Shown in pieces: positions 34,590 to 42,078 of a stretch of 64,000 nt of DNA. The stretch's first letter is position 1. Each line of letters opens with the position of its first letter. A program made the translations under genes and the position numbers. This DNA is from Streptomyces sp. NBC_00358 (GTDB lineage: Bacteria; Actinomycetota; Actinomycetes; Streptomycetales; Streptomycetaceae): positions 2,108,001 through 2,172,000 of the forward strand of contig NZ_CP107976.1 of NCBI RefSeq assembly GCF_036099295.1, given 5' to 3'. The notes under the pieces are model-generated. The model saw nothing but the letters and a program-made list of their open reading frames with translations, ran no database searches and was not told where the DNA came from.

Positions 34590-34906
34590 GATGCGTTCCC
34601 TCTCGGGTCGTCGGGCGGCGGCCGCCGCGGCTGCCGCCCTGGTGGCGGTACGAGACTGCGGGGCGGGTGGCGGGCGCCGCCACAGTTGCCGCGAAAGTGA
34701 CGTCGTCATGCGACGTCTCACCCGCTGAGCTGCGGGAACACCGCGCGCCGCGACGGTCCCGCGCGCCGCCCGGGACGGGGCGTGGCCGGTTCCGCACCGG
34801 TGCGCGAACCGGGTCCGGGCCCCGGGCCGTGAATGCTGGTGCACAATGCCGCGGGGCACCGGGAGGACCGACCAAGCAGGTGCCCGTGGACGCGAGTGGG
34901 GGGAAC
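34590..34906. promoter_or_regulatory. Divergent promoter region between peptide and HTH genes
   Basis: This 317-bp gap holds the presumed divergent promoters. A perfect 7-bp dyad, GACGTCG-TCATG-CGACGTC, is at 34699-34717. A CCCGC-TGAGCT-GCGGG dyad follows just after it, and a GCACCGGTGC palindrome lies at about 34794-34803. Any of these may be an operator for the HTH proteins. No credible gene was found in it. Confidence 0.5.
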
Positions 34907-35707
34907 ATGTCGCGTTGGAAAGAGCTGCCCGCTGAACTGGATCCTCGGGTCAGGCAGTTGGTGGTGCGATTACGGCTGCTGAAGGACCGCGGCGAGCTGA
35001 GCGTGCGGCAACTGGCGACGAAGACGGGGTACAGCGCGAAGTCGTGGGAGCGGTACCTGGGCGGCCGCTCGCTGGCACCCCCGGACGCGGTGGAGGCGAT
35101 GGCCCGGATCACCGGTGACGATCCGACCCGGCTGCTCGCCCTGCGGGAGGTCGCCGCCGAGGCCTGGCTGGAGGGCCGTGCGAGCGAGCGGGCAGAGGTG
35201 CCTGACGGCGGGCCCGGACAGGAGGCCGCACCGCCCGAGCTGGAGATCCTGCTGTCGGGCGCCGAGGCCCCGCCGCTGCCCGGACGGGCACTGCGGATCG
35301 CGGTCGTCGCGGGCTCGGCGGCCCTGCTCCTCGCGGTCTCCTCGGCGGTGCTCGTGACCCTGCGGCTCGGTGGCGGCGACAGCCCGGCGGCGGCTCCGGT
35401 CGTCGTACCCGTCACGACGGCGCCGACGGTGTCCACCCCCGCGTACGACTGCCTGGCGCGGCGCAGTGGCGGGCGCTGGTACGCGGGCAACAGCCGCACC
35501 ATGGACGCCACCGTGGCGTACGGCAGCGCCGGGCCCGAGGTGGCCGAGGCGCAGTGCCTGCTGCGCAGGGCGGGCATCTCGCCGGGGGGCATCGACGGGA
35601 TGTTCGGTCCGCTGACGCGGGGCGCGGTCCTGGACTTCCAGAAGCGGGCGGGGCTCGTCGCGGACGGCGTGGTCGGGCCGCACACCTGGAAGGCCCTGCG
35701 GAGATGA
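34907..35707 (+). CDS. Membrane-anchored XRE-type HTH protein with peptidoglycan-binding domain
   Basis: A 266-residue protein. An XRE-like helix-turn-helix is at about 18-75 (LSVRQLATKTGYSAKSWERYLGG). A Glu/Pro-rich linker leads to one membrane helix at about 131-153 (IAVVAGSAALLLAVSSAVLV). A Pro/Thr/Val stalk then reaches a PG_binding_1 domain at about 205-264 (VAEAQCLLRRAGISPGGIDG, FGPLTRGAVLDFQKRAGL, DGVVGPHTWKAL). The HTH should be in the cytoplasm and the wall-binding domain outside, a design suited to sensing cell-wall state. ATG 34907 is chosen; GTG 34880 or 34889 would add six to nine residues. Its stop overlaps the next gene as ATGA. Confidence 0.88.
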   Translation: MSRWKELPAELDPRVRQLVVRLRLLKDRGELSVRQLATKTGYSAKSWERYLGGRSLAPPDAVEAMARITGDDPTRLLALREVAAEAWLEGRASERAEVPDGGPGQEAAPPELEILLSGAEAPPLPGRALRIAVVAGSAALLLAVSSAVLVTLRLGGGDSPAAAPVVVPVTTAPTVSTPAYDCLARRSGGRWYAGNSRTMDATVAYGSAGPEVAEAQCLLRRAGISPGGIDGMFGPLTRGAVLDFQKRAGLVADGVVGPHTWKALRR

Positions 35708-36561
35708 CACCGTCACCGGAACATGCCCGACTCCTCGCGTCGCTGCGGGAGTTGCGCGAACGCACCGGTCTGAGCCTGGCGGGCCTCGCGGCCAGGACCG
35801 CGTACAGCAAGTCGTCGTGGGAGCGGTACTTCAACGGCAGGACGCTGCCGCCGCGCGCTGCGGTGCGGGAGCTGTGCCGTCTCAGCGGCGAACCGGACGG
35901 GCGGTGTCTGGCCCTGTGGGAGATCGCGGAGTCCGCGTGGAGCGGGCGAGGGAAGGAGGCGCCGCGGCGGGACACGCCCTCGACGCCGCCGCCTCCGGAC
36001 CCGCGCCCGGCCCCCGAACCGCCCGAGGCTCCCGAACCGCCCCGGACCGCGCGGTCCGGTCACCGGACCACGGTTCTGGTGGCGGTTCTGGCGTGCGTGT
36101 GCGCCGTGGCCGTCGGTGGTGTCGTGGTGGTGCTCCTGCTGCTGCCGCACGGCCGCGACCGCCCGGCGTCGTCCGCATCCCCGTCCCCCGCCACGACCGG
36201 ACCGCACTGCCGGGAGTCCGCCTGCGAGGGAAAGAGCCCGATGGCCATGTTCTGCGCCCGCCGGCCGGAGACCCTGGCCCGGCACCGCGTGGCGGGCGGC
36301 GCCTGGGTGGAACTTCGTTACAGCAAGGAGTGCGGGACCAGTTGGGCACGGACCTGGGGCACGCGGATCGGGGACCGGATCGAGGTGAGCCCGGCCGGCC
36401 GCGGCGGCCGGGCCCGCGGCGCCCGGATCAGGAACGGCACCGACGCCGACTCCTTCGTCTACACCCCCATGCTGGTCACCCGCCCCGGAACCGTCGTCCA
36501 GGCCTGCTTCCGTACCGCGACGGCCGTCCGCGAGGAGTGCGTCCGAGGCCGCGCGGGCTAG
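35704..36561 (+). CDS. Membrane-anchored XRE-type HTH protein with DUF2690 domain
   Basis: A 285-residue protein with the same plan as its neighbour. An HTH is at about 8-72 (LSLAGLAARTAYSKSSWERYFNG), a Pro-rich linker follows, and one membrane helix is at about 122-147. The outer domain (about 169-270) has CRESACEGKSPMAMFC and VELRYSKECGTSWARTWG, the pattern of DUF2690, a Cys-bearing domain of unknown role found in actinobacteria. The ATGA overlap with the upstream gene (35704-35707) implies equal expression, and the similar HTH regions suggest a duplication or a heteromeric pair. Its stop overlaps the convergent HEAT gene stop in a shared CTAG. Confidence 0.88.
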   Translation: MTPSPEHARLLASLRELRERTGLSLAGLAARTAYSKSSWERYFNGRTLPPRAAVRELCRLSGEPDGRCLALWEIAESAWSGRGKEAPRRDTPSTPPPPDPRPAPEPPEAPEPPRTARSGHRTTVLVAVLACVCAVAVGGVVVVLLLLPHGRDRPASSASPSPATTGPHCRESACEGKSPMAMFCARRPETLARHRVAGGAWVELRYSKECGTSWARTWGTRIGDRIEVSPAGRGGRARGARIRNGTDADSFVYTPMLVTRPGTVVQACFRTATAVREECVRGRAG

Positions 36562-37175
36562 GAACTGCCGCTGGAGCGCCGACCGGGCGGCTGGACCTGC
36601 TCCTCGGGCAGCCGGGCCAGCGCGCGCACGGCCGTCTCCGCTAGTGCCGGATGGGCCAGTGCCTCGTTCAGGACCGGTCTCGCGCGGGCGTCGCCCAGGA
36701 CACCCAGGCCGTCCGCGCAGGCGAGGGCGACCTTACGGTACGGGTCGTGCGGGCTCAGCCGGCGTTCCAGGGTGGTGATGAGCGCGGGTACGGCTTCGGG
36801 CGCGCGCAGTTCGACCAGGAGCCGTACGGGCTGGAGCGCGTACGCGACCCGCAGTTCGTTGGTGGCGAGCGCGGCGGCGGCGCGGGCCGTGCGCGGGTCG
36901 CCGAGCCGGGCCAGGGCGTGCGCGGCGGACGCGCAGCGCCGCGGATCGCGGTGGTTGAGCAGCAGGACGAGTGCCTCGAAGGCCCGCCGGTCCCCGGCCG
37001 TGCCGAGCCGGAACGCGGCCAACTCCCGGGCCCAGAGCGGCTGTCCGGGCTCGGTCAGCGCGGCGGCCAGCACGTCGGGGTCCTCGGTGGCAGCGAGTCG
37101 TTCGTACGCCGCCGAGGTCCCGGCCCCGGCCTCGGTCCGTAAACGCTCCGTGAGTGATCGCAACGCTTCGTCCAT
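36558..37175 (-). CDS. HEAT-repeat protein
   Basis: A 205-residue soluble alpha-solenoid. Repeats of about 30 residues are visible: PLWARELAAFRLGTAGDRRAFEAL, RCASAAHALARLGDPRTARAA and KVALACADGLGVLGDARARPVL. These match HEAT/PBS-lyase repeats, which make protein-protein contacts; no enzymatic domain is present. The partner is unknown. Its stop codon overlaps that of the DUF2690 gene (36558-36561), leaving no room for a terminator between them. Confidence 0.85.
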   Translation of the reverse strand: MDEALRSLTERLRTEAGAGTSAAYERLAATEDPDVLAAALTEPGQPLWARELAAFRLGTAGDRRAFEALVLLLNHRDPRRCASAAHALARLGDPRTARAAAALATNELRVAYALQPVRLLVELRAPEAVPALITTLERRLSPHDPYRKVALACADGLGVLGDARARPVLNEALAHPALAETAVRALARLPEEQVQPPGRRSSGSS

Positions 37176-37546
37176 GGGCCGAGCTTAGGCAAGCCCGTGT
37201 GGTGCGGGGACGTACATCACAAAGTCGGGGACTGGCGCGCTCGTTACCGGCGGGTTAAGCTCAGACGAGCGAGTTACCCACTCGCGTCGAACCTCACGGT
37301 GGCCTGGTGACGCAGCCACCGAGAGAGCAGTCGGTTCGGTACTTCAGGTACCTCTCAGTACGGCACGGCTCCGGGACAGGGCCGGTCGGCTTTCACCGCC
37401 CATGGGCGCCCGTTCACCGGCGCTCGGGGACGGCACCGGGCGTGTGCGCTCGTCAGCCCGGAAACACCCGCAACCTCCGCACGGTGTGCGCCTGTCGGCG
37501 CACCCGCGTGCGCTCCTCAGTCGTCACCAATTTCTGGAGTCCCGCG
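37176..37546. promoter_or_regulatory. Divergent promoter region upstream of the 3-hydroxyacyl-CoA dehydrogenase gene
   Basis: This 371-bp gap separates the HEAT gene from the dehydrogenase gene. It is less GC-rich at about 37200-37290, which fits promoters. A perfect 7-bp dyad, CGGTGGC and GCCACCG, is at 37297-37303 and 37315-37321. The frame remains open far upstream of 37547, but no ribosome binding site supports an earlier start. No other gene was seen. Confidence 0.5.
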
Positions 37547-39352
37547 ATGGCCACTCCCCTGTCCGACACCCCTCTGTCCCCGCTGAAGACCGTCGCCGTC
37601 ATCGGCCTCGGCACCATGGGCACCGGCATCGCCGAAGTCCTGGCCCGCGCCGGCCGCGACGTCATCGGCATCGACATCAGCGAAGCCGCGACCACCCAGG
37701 CGGTGGCCACCCTCGAAGCCTCCACCGCCCGCGCCGTGCGCCGCGAGCACCTCACCGAGCCCGAGCGCACGGACGCCCTCGCCCGGTTCCGCACCTTCAC
37801 CGACCTCGCGGCCGCCGCCGACGCCGACCTCGTCATCGAGGTGACCCCGGAGTCGTACGAAATCAAGCAGCAGGTCTTCCGGGCCCTCGACGCCATCGTG
37901 CGCCCCGAGGCGATCCTCGCGACGGGCACCAACGCGCTGTCCGTGACGCGCCTGGCCGCCGACTCGGCCCACCCCGAGCGCGTGCTCGGTCTGCACTTCT
38001 TCAACCCGGCGCCCGCGATGAAGCTCGTCGAGGTCGTGTCCTCGGTGCTGACCGCGCCGGCGGCCGTCACCGCGGTCACCGACCTGGCGTTCGAACTCGG
38101 CAAGGAGCCCGTCGCGGTCGGCGACCGCCCAGGTTTCGTCGCCGACGGGCTGCTCTTCGGCTACCTCAACCAGGCGGCCGCGATGTACGAGGCGAAGTAC
38201 GCCTCCCGCGAGGACATCGACGCGGCGATGAAGCTCGGCTGCGGGCTGCCCATGGGCCCGCTCGCGCTGCTCGACCTGATCGGCGTGGACACCGCCCGGA
38301 CCGTCCTGGAGGCGATGTACTCCGAGTCGCACGACCGCCTGCACGCCCCCGCGCCCATCCTCAAGCAGCTCAGCGAGGCGGGCCTGACCGGGCGCAAGTC
38401 CGGCCGCGGCTTCTACTCGTACGAGTCCGCGGGCAGCGACGCCGTCGTGCGGGACGCGCTGACGCCGCTGGAGGGCGCCGCCCTGGCGCAGGGCCGTACG
38501 GTCCGCTCGGTGGGTGTCGCCGGCTCCGGCACGATGGCCTCCGGTATCGCGGAGGTCTTCGCGAAGGCCGGGTACGAGGTCGTCCTCGCGGCCCGTACGG
38601 AGGAGAAGGCGCAGACCGCGAAGGCCCGTATCGGCAAGTCGCTCAACCGCTCTGTCGACAAGGGCCGGATGACGGCCGAGGCGGCGGCGCGGACCCTGGA
38701 GCTGATCACTCCGACCGGCAGCTACGACGACTTCGCCGAGGTCGATCTGGCGCTGGAGGCGGTCGCCGAGGACCTGGAGATCAAGCAGCAGCTCTTCGGC
38801 GTCTTCGACAAGGTCTGCAAGCCCGGCGCGATCCTCGCCACCACCACCTCCTCGCTCCCCGTCGTCGCCTGCGCCCGCGCCACCTCGCGCCCGCAGGACG
38901 TGATCGGCATGCACTTCTTCAACCCGGCCCCGGCGATGAAGCTCGTCGAGGTCGTGCGGACCGTGCTGACCGCGGACGACGTGCACGCCACCGTGCGCGA
39001 GGTCTGCGCGAAGATCCGCAAGCACCCGGTGGACTGCGGTGACCGGGCCGGCTTCATCGTGAACGCGCTGCTGTTCCCGTACCTGAACAACGCGATCAAG
39101 ATGGTGCAGGAGCACTACGCCTCGCTCGACGACATCGACGCGGCGATGAAGCTGGGCGGCGGCTACCCGATGGGGCCCTTCGAGCTGCTCGACGTGGTCG
39201 GGCTCGATGTCTCGCTGGCCATCGAGAAGGTCCTGCACCGCGAGTTCCGCGACCCGGGTCTCGCCCCCGCACCGCTCCTGGAGCACCTGGTGGCCGCGGG
39301 CTGCCTCGGCCGCAAGACGGGCCGCGGCTTCCGCGAATATGCCCGCCGCTGA
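37547..39352 (+). CDS. Tandem (double) 3-hydroxyacyl-CoA dehydrogenase
   Basis: A 601-residue protein made of two full copies of the 3-hydroxybutyryl-CoA dehydrogenase module. Each has a Rossmann NAD motif (GLGTMGTGIAEVL near residue 17; GSGTMASGIAEVF near 325) and the catalytic His block LHFFNPAPAMKLVEVV or MHFFNPAPAMKLVEVV. Each also has a C-terminal helical domain ending GRGFYSYE or GRGFREYA. It interconverts 3-hydroxyacyl-CoA and 3-ketoacyl-CoA. Next to the ccr operon it likely works on acetoacetyl/3-hydroxybutyryl-CoA, feeding crotonyl-CoA to the pathway. Both active sites look intact. ATG 37547 follows TGGAG. Confidence 0.93.
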   Translation: MATPLSDTPLSPLKTVAVIGLGTMGTGIAEVLARAGRDVIGIDISEAATTQAVATLEASTARAVRREHLTEPERTDALARFRTFTDLAAAADADLVIEVTPESYEIKQQVFRALDAIVRPEAILATGTNALSVTRLAADSAHPERVLGLHFFNPAPAMKLVEVVSSVLTAPAAVTAVTDLAFELGKEPVAVGDRPGFVADGLLFGYLNQAAAMYEAKYASREDIDAAMKLGCGLPMGPLALLDLIGVDTARTVLEAMYSESHDRLHAPAPILKQLSEAGLTGRKSGRGFYSYESAGSDAVVRDALTPLEGAALAQGRTVRSVGVAGSGTMASGIAEVFAKAGYEVVLAARTEEKAQTAKARIGKSLNRSVDKGRMTAEAAARTLELITPTGSYDDFAEVDLALEAVAEDLEIKQQLFGVFDKVCKPGAILATTTSSLPVVACARATSRPQDVIGMHFFNPAPAMKLVEVVRTVLTADDVHATVREVCAKIRKHPVDCGDRAGFIVNALLFPYLNNAIKMVQEHYASLDDIDAAMKLGGGYPMGPFELLDVVGLDVSLAIEKVLHREFRDPGLAPAPLLEHLVAAGCLGRKTGRGFREYARR

Positions 39353-39488
39353 GCGTCCGGGCGACCGGCTCGCGGAGGACGCGGACTGGGGCGGACTGCT
39401 GGGCCCCGCCGGACACCCCCCGCCCGTCCTGGGCGGGGGGATCCCCGGACATGCGCGCTCTCCTGCGCACATGCAGTACGTTCGGGGC

Positions 39489-40301
39489 ATGTCCCAGCCC
39501 GCCAGGTCCTCACGTACACCAGCCACGCCCGACGCGCCGGAGAGTGCCGCGGGCAGCCGCGCGGCGGCGCAACGGCTCAAGATGCGCCGGGAGCTGGCGG
39601 CCGCGGCCATGGAGCTGTTCGCGGCCAAGGGGTACGAGGCGACCACCGTGGACGAGATCGCGGCCCAGGCCGGGGTGGCCCGCCGTACGTTCTTCCGCCA
39701 CTTCCGCTCCAAGGAAGAGGCGATCTTCCCCGATCACGACGACACCCTGATCCGGGCCGAGGCGGTGCTCAACGCGGCGCCCGCGCACGAGCATCCGCTC
39801 GACACCGTGTGCCGCGGCATCAAGGAAGTCATGAAGATGTACGCGGCCCAGCCGGAGATCTCCGTCTCGCGTTACAAGCTGACCCGCGAGGTACCGACGC
39901 TGCGCGAGGCCGAGATCGCCTCGGTGGCCCGCTACGAGCGGCTCTTCACCCGCTATCTGCTGGGCCACTTCGACGAGCACGCGCACGACGACGACGCCAA
40001 CGACGATCCGCTGCTCGCCGAGGTCGCCGCGTCGGCCGTGGTCACCGCCCACAACCACGTCCTGCGTCGCTGGCTGCGGGCGGGCGGCCAGGGCGATGTG
40101 GAGAGGCAGCTCGACCACGCCTTCGCCATCGTCCGCAAGACCTTCGGTACGGGAATCGGCGCGGGACGGGAGACCGCGCCGCGATCGGCGCCGGCGTCGG
40201 CCTTCACCGAGGGGGACGTCCTGGTGACCGTGGCCCGGGTCGACGCTCCGCTGGACCAGGTGATGCGCACGATCGAGCAGGCGCTCAAGGAACGGTCGTA
40301 G
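39489..40301 (+). CDS. TetR-family regulator of the ccr region
   Basis: A 270-residue TetR protein. The DNA-binding domain is at about 32-80 (RRELAAAAMELFAAKGYEATTVDEIAAQAG, VARRTFFRHFRSKEEAIF). The C-terminal ligand domain is helical with a His/Asp-rich DEHAHDDDANDDP segment near residue 165. Its site between the hydroxyacyl-CoA dehydrogenase and ccr genes suggests that it controls one or both, with an acyl-CoA as likely ligand. ATG 39489 gives MSQPARSSR; an upstream ATG at 39471 would add six residues. A T-rich hairpin terminator follows the gene. Confidence 0.9.
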   Translation: MSQPARSSRTPATPDAPESAAGSRAAAQRLKMRRELAAAAMELFAAKGYEATTVDEIAAQAGVARRTFFRHFRSKEEAIFPDHDDTLIRAEAVLNAAPAHEHPLDTVCRGIKEVMKMYAAQPEISVSRYKLTREVPTLREAEIASVARYERLFTRYLLGHFDEHAHDDDANDDPLLAEVAASAVVTAHNHVLRRWLRAGGQGDVERQLDHAFAIVRKTFGTGIGAGRETAPRSAPASAFTEGDVLVTVARVDAPLDQVMRTIEQALKERS

Positions 40302-40340
40302 CGCCCCGCCGTCCATGGACGGCCCGCTTCTCCGACCACG

Positions 40341-40380
40341 CGCCGGACACGCTCACTTCGAGCGCGTCCGGCGTTTTTTG
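40341..40380 (+). terminator. Rho-independent terminator with T-tract
   Basis: A 14-bp stem (CGCCGGACACGCTC against GAGCGCGTCCGGCG, one mismatch) with an ACTTC loop is followed by six T. It lies 39 bases after the tetR stop and separates tetR from the ccr leader. Confidence 0.9.
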
Positions 40381-40731
40381 TGCCCCGGTTTGAGCGTTTT
40401 GCGGCCCGATCTGATCGATCATCGCTCACGTGTTACGTAAAGATTTCATCTGAGCGCAACTTATGGCACTCCGTGCCTTGCCACGTGACACGGCGTGCCA
40501 TACGTTGAAGGAGTCCGGGCGGCCGGCGTGCAGAGACCATACGTACGCCGGCTGTCCCCGCAAGCCCCATGGCCTGCGCGCCCGGACGCCTGCGTCACAG
40601 GCAACCTCCTGCGCCAACCACAGCGCTGCCACAGCACCACCTCCGCCGAACCGACGGCACACCCCTCAGCAGTAGCACCGACGTAACCCTCAGCGTTCCC
40701 CCTCAGAACGCGCATCGCCGGAGGCAACACC
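40381..40731 (+). promoter_or_regulatory. ccr promoter and long leader with inverted repeats
   Basis: This 351-bp leader precedes the ccr operon. It includes an AT-richer stretch at 40400-40460 with the palindrome TTACGTAA (40433-40440). A long imperfect dyad follows, TATGGCACTCCGT (40462-40474) and ACGGCGTGCCATA (40490-40502), with one mismatch. A GCCGGCGT/ACGCCGGC hairpin is at 40522-40552. The large dyad is a good candidate operator for the adjacent TetR protein. A 70-codon ORF at 40463-40675 exists but lacks codon bias. No cobalamin box was found. Confidence 0.6.
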
Positions 40732-42069
40732 GTGAAGGAAATCCTGGACGCGATTCAGTCGCGGACCGCCACGTCCGCCGACTTCGCCGCACTTCCGCTC
40801 CCCGAGTCCTACCGCGCGATCACCGTGCACAAGGACGAGACGGAGATGTTCGCCGGGCTCAGCAGCCGCGACAAGGACCCCCGCAAGTCGATCCACCTGG
40901 ACGACGTTCCGGTGCCGGAACTCGGACCGGGCGAGGCCCTGGTCGCCGTGATGGCGTCCTCCGTGAACTACAACTCGGTCTGGACGTCGATCTTCGAGCC
41001 GGTGTCGACCTTCGGCTTCCTGGAGCGCTACGGGCGGCTCAGCGACCTCAGCAAGCGCCACGACCTGCCGTACCACATCATCGGCTCGGACCTCGCGGGC
41101 GTCGTCCTGCGCACCGGCCCGGGAGTCAACTCCTGGAAGCCCGGCGACGAGGTCGTCGCGCACTGCCTGTCCGTCGAGCTGGAGTCCTCCGACGGCCACA
41201 ACGACACGATGCTCGACCCCGAGCAGCGCATCTGGGGCTTCGAGACCAACTTCGGCGGCCTCGCCGAGATCGCGCTCGTCAAGTCCAACCAGCTCATGCC
41301 GAAGCCGGACCACCTGAGCTGGGAGGAGGCCGCGGCTCCCGGGCTGGTGAACTCCACCGCGTACCGGCAGCTCGTCTCCCGCAACGGCGCCGGCATGAAG
41401 CAGGGCGACAACGTGCTCATCTGGGGCGCGAGCGGCGGACTCGGCTCCTACGCAACGCAGTTCGCGCTCGCCGGCGGCGCCAACCCCATCTGTGTCGTCT
41501 CCAGCGAGCAGAAGGCGGACATCTGCCGGAAGATGGGCGCCGAGGCGATCATCGACCGCAACGCCGAGGACTACAAGTTCTGGAAGGACGAGCACAACCA
41601 GGACCCCAAGGAGTGGAAGCGCTTCGGCAAGCGCATCCGCGAGCTCACCGGCGGCGAGGACGTGGACATCGTCTTCGAGCACCCGGGCCGCGAGACCTTC
41701 GGCGCCTCGGTGTACGTCACCCGCAAGGGCGGCACCATCGTCACCTGTGCCTCGACCTCGGGCTACAACCACGAGTACGACAACCGCTACCTGTGGATGT
41801 CGCTGAAGCGGATCATCGGCTCGCACTTCGCGAACTACCGCGAGGCCTGGGAGGCCAACCGCCTCGTCGCCAAGGGCAAGATCCACCCGACGCTCTCCAA
41901 GGTGTACTCCCTGGAGGAGACCGGGCAGGCCGCCTACGACGTGCACCGCAACCTCCACCAGGGCAAGGTCGGCGTCCTCGCGCTGGCGCCCGAGGAGGGC
42001 CTGGGCGTGCGCGACGAGGAGAAGCGCGCCCAGCACATCGACGCCATCAACCGCTTCCGGAACGTCTGA
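40732..42069 (+). CDS. ccr: Crotonyl-CoA carboxylase/reductase
   Basis: A 445-residue MDR-family enzyme that reductively carboxylates crotonyl-CoA to (2S)-ethylmalonyl-CoA with NADPH and CO2. It is the key step of the ethylmalonyl-CoA pathway and a source of polyketide extender units. The NADPH motif is WGASGGLGSYA near residue 231. The four CO2-pocket residues known from the Kitasatospora enzyme are present at the same numbers: Asn81 (VNYNSVW), Phe170-Glu171 (WGFETNFGG) and His365 (GSHFANYRE). The GTG start has CGGAGG upstream. It heads a five-gene operon with gaps of 9 bp or overlaps. Confidence 0.97.
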   Translation: MKEILDAIQSRTATSADFAALPLPESYRAITVHKDETEMFAGLSSRDKDPRKSIHLDDVPVPELGPGEALVAVMASSVNYNSVWTSIFEPVSTFGFLERYGRLSDLSKRHDLPYHIIGSDLAGVVLRTGPGVNSWKPGDEVVAHCLSVELESSDGHNDTMLDPEQRIWGFETNFGGLAEIALVKSNQLMPKPDHLSWEEAAAPGLVNSTAYRQLVSRNGAGMKQGDNVLIWGASGGLGSYATQFALAGGANPICVVSSEQKADICRKMGAEAIIDRNAEDYKFWKDEHNQDPKEWKRFGKRIRELTGGEDVDIVFEHPGRETFGASVYVTRKGGTIVTCASTSGYNHEYDNRYLWMSLKRIIGSHFANYREAWEANRLVAKGKIHPTLSKVYSLEETGQAAYDVHRNLHQGKVGVLALAPEEGLGVRDEEKRAQHIDAINRFRNV

Positions 42070-42078
42070 GGTCCAGCC

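Noticed and set aside
40463..40675. 70-codon ORF in the ccr leader
   Set aside because: It has no Shine-Dalgarno site, an unusual composition and overlaps the candidate operator dyad.
40381..40731. Cobalamin riboswitch upstream of the B12-dependent pathway
   Set aside because: No B12-box-like sequence or the expected long paired core was found; only simple dyads are present.
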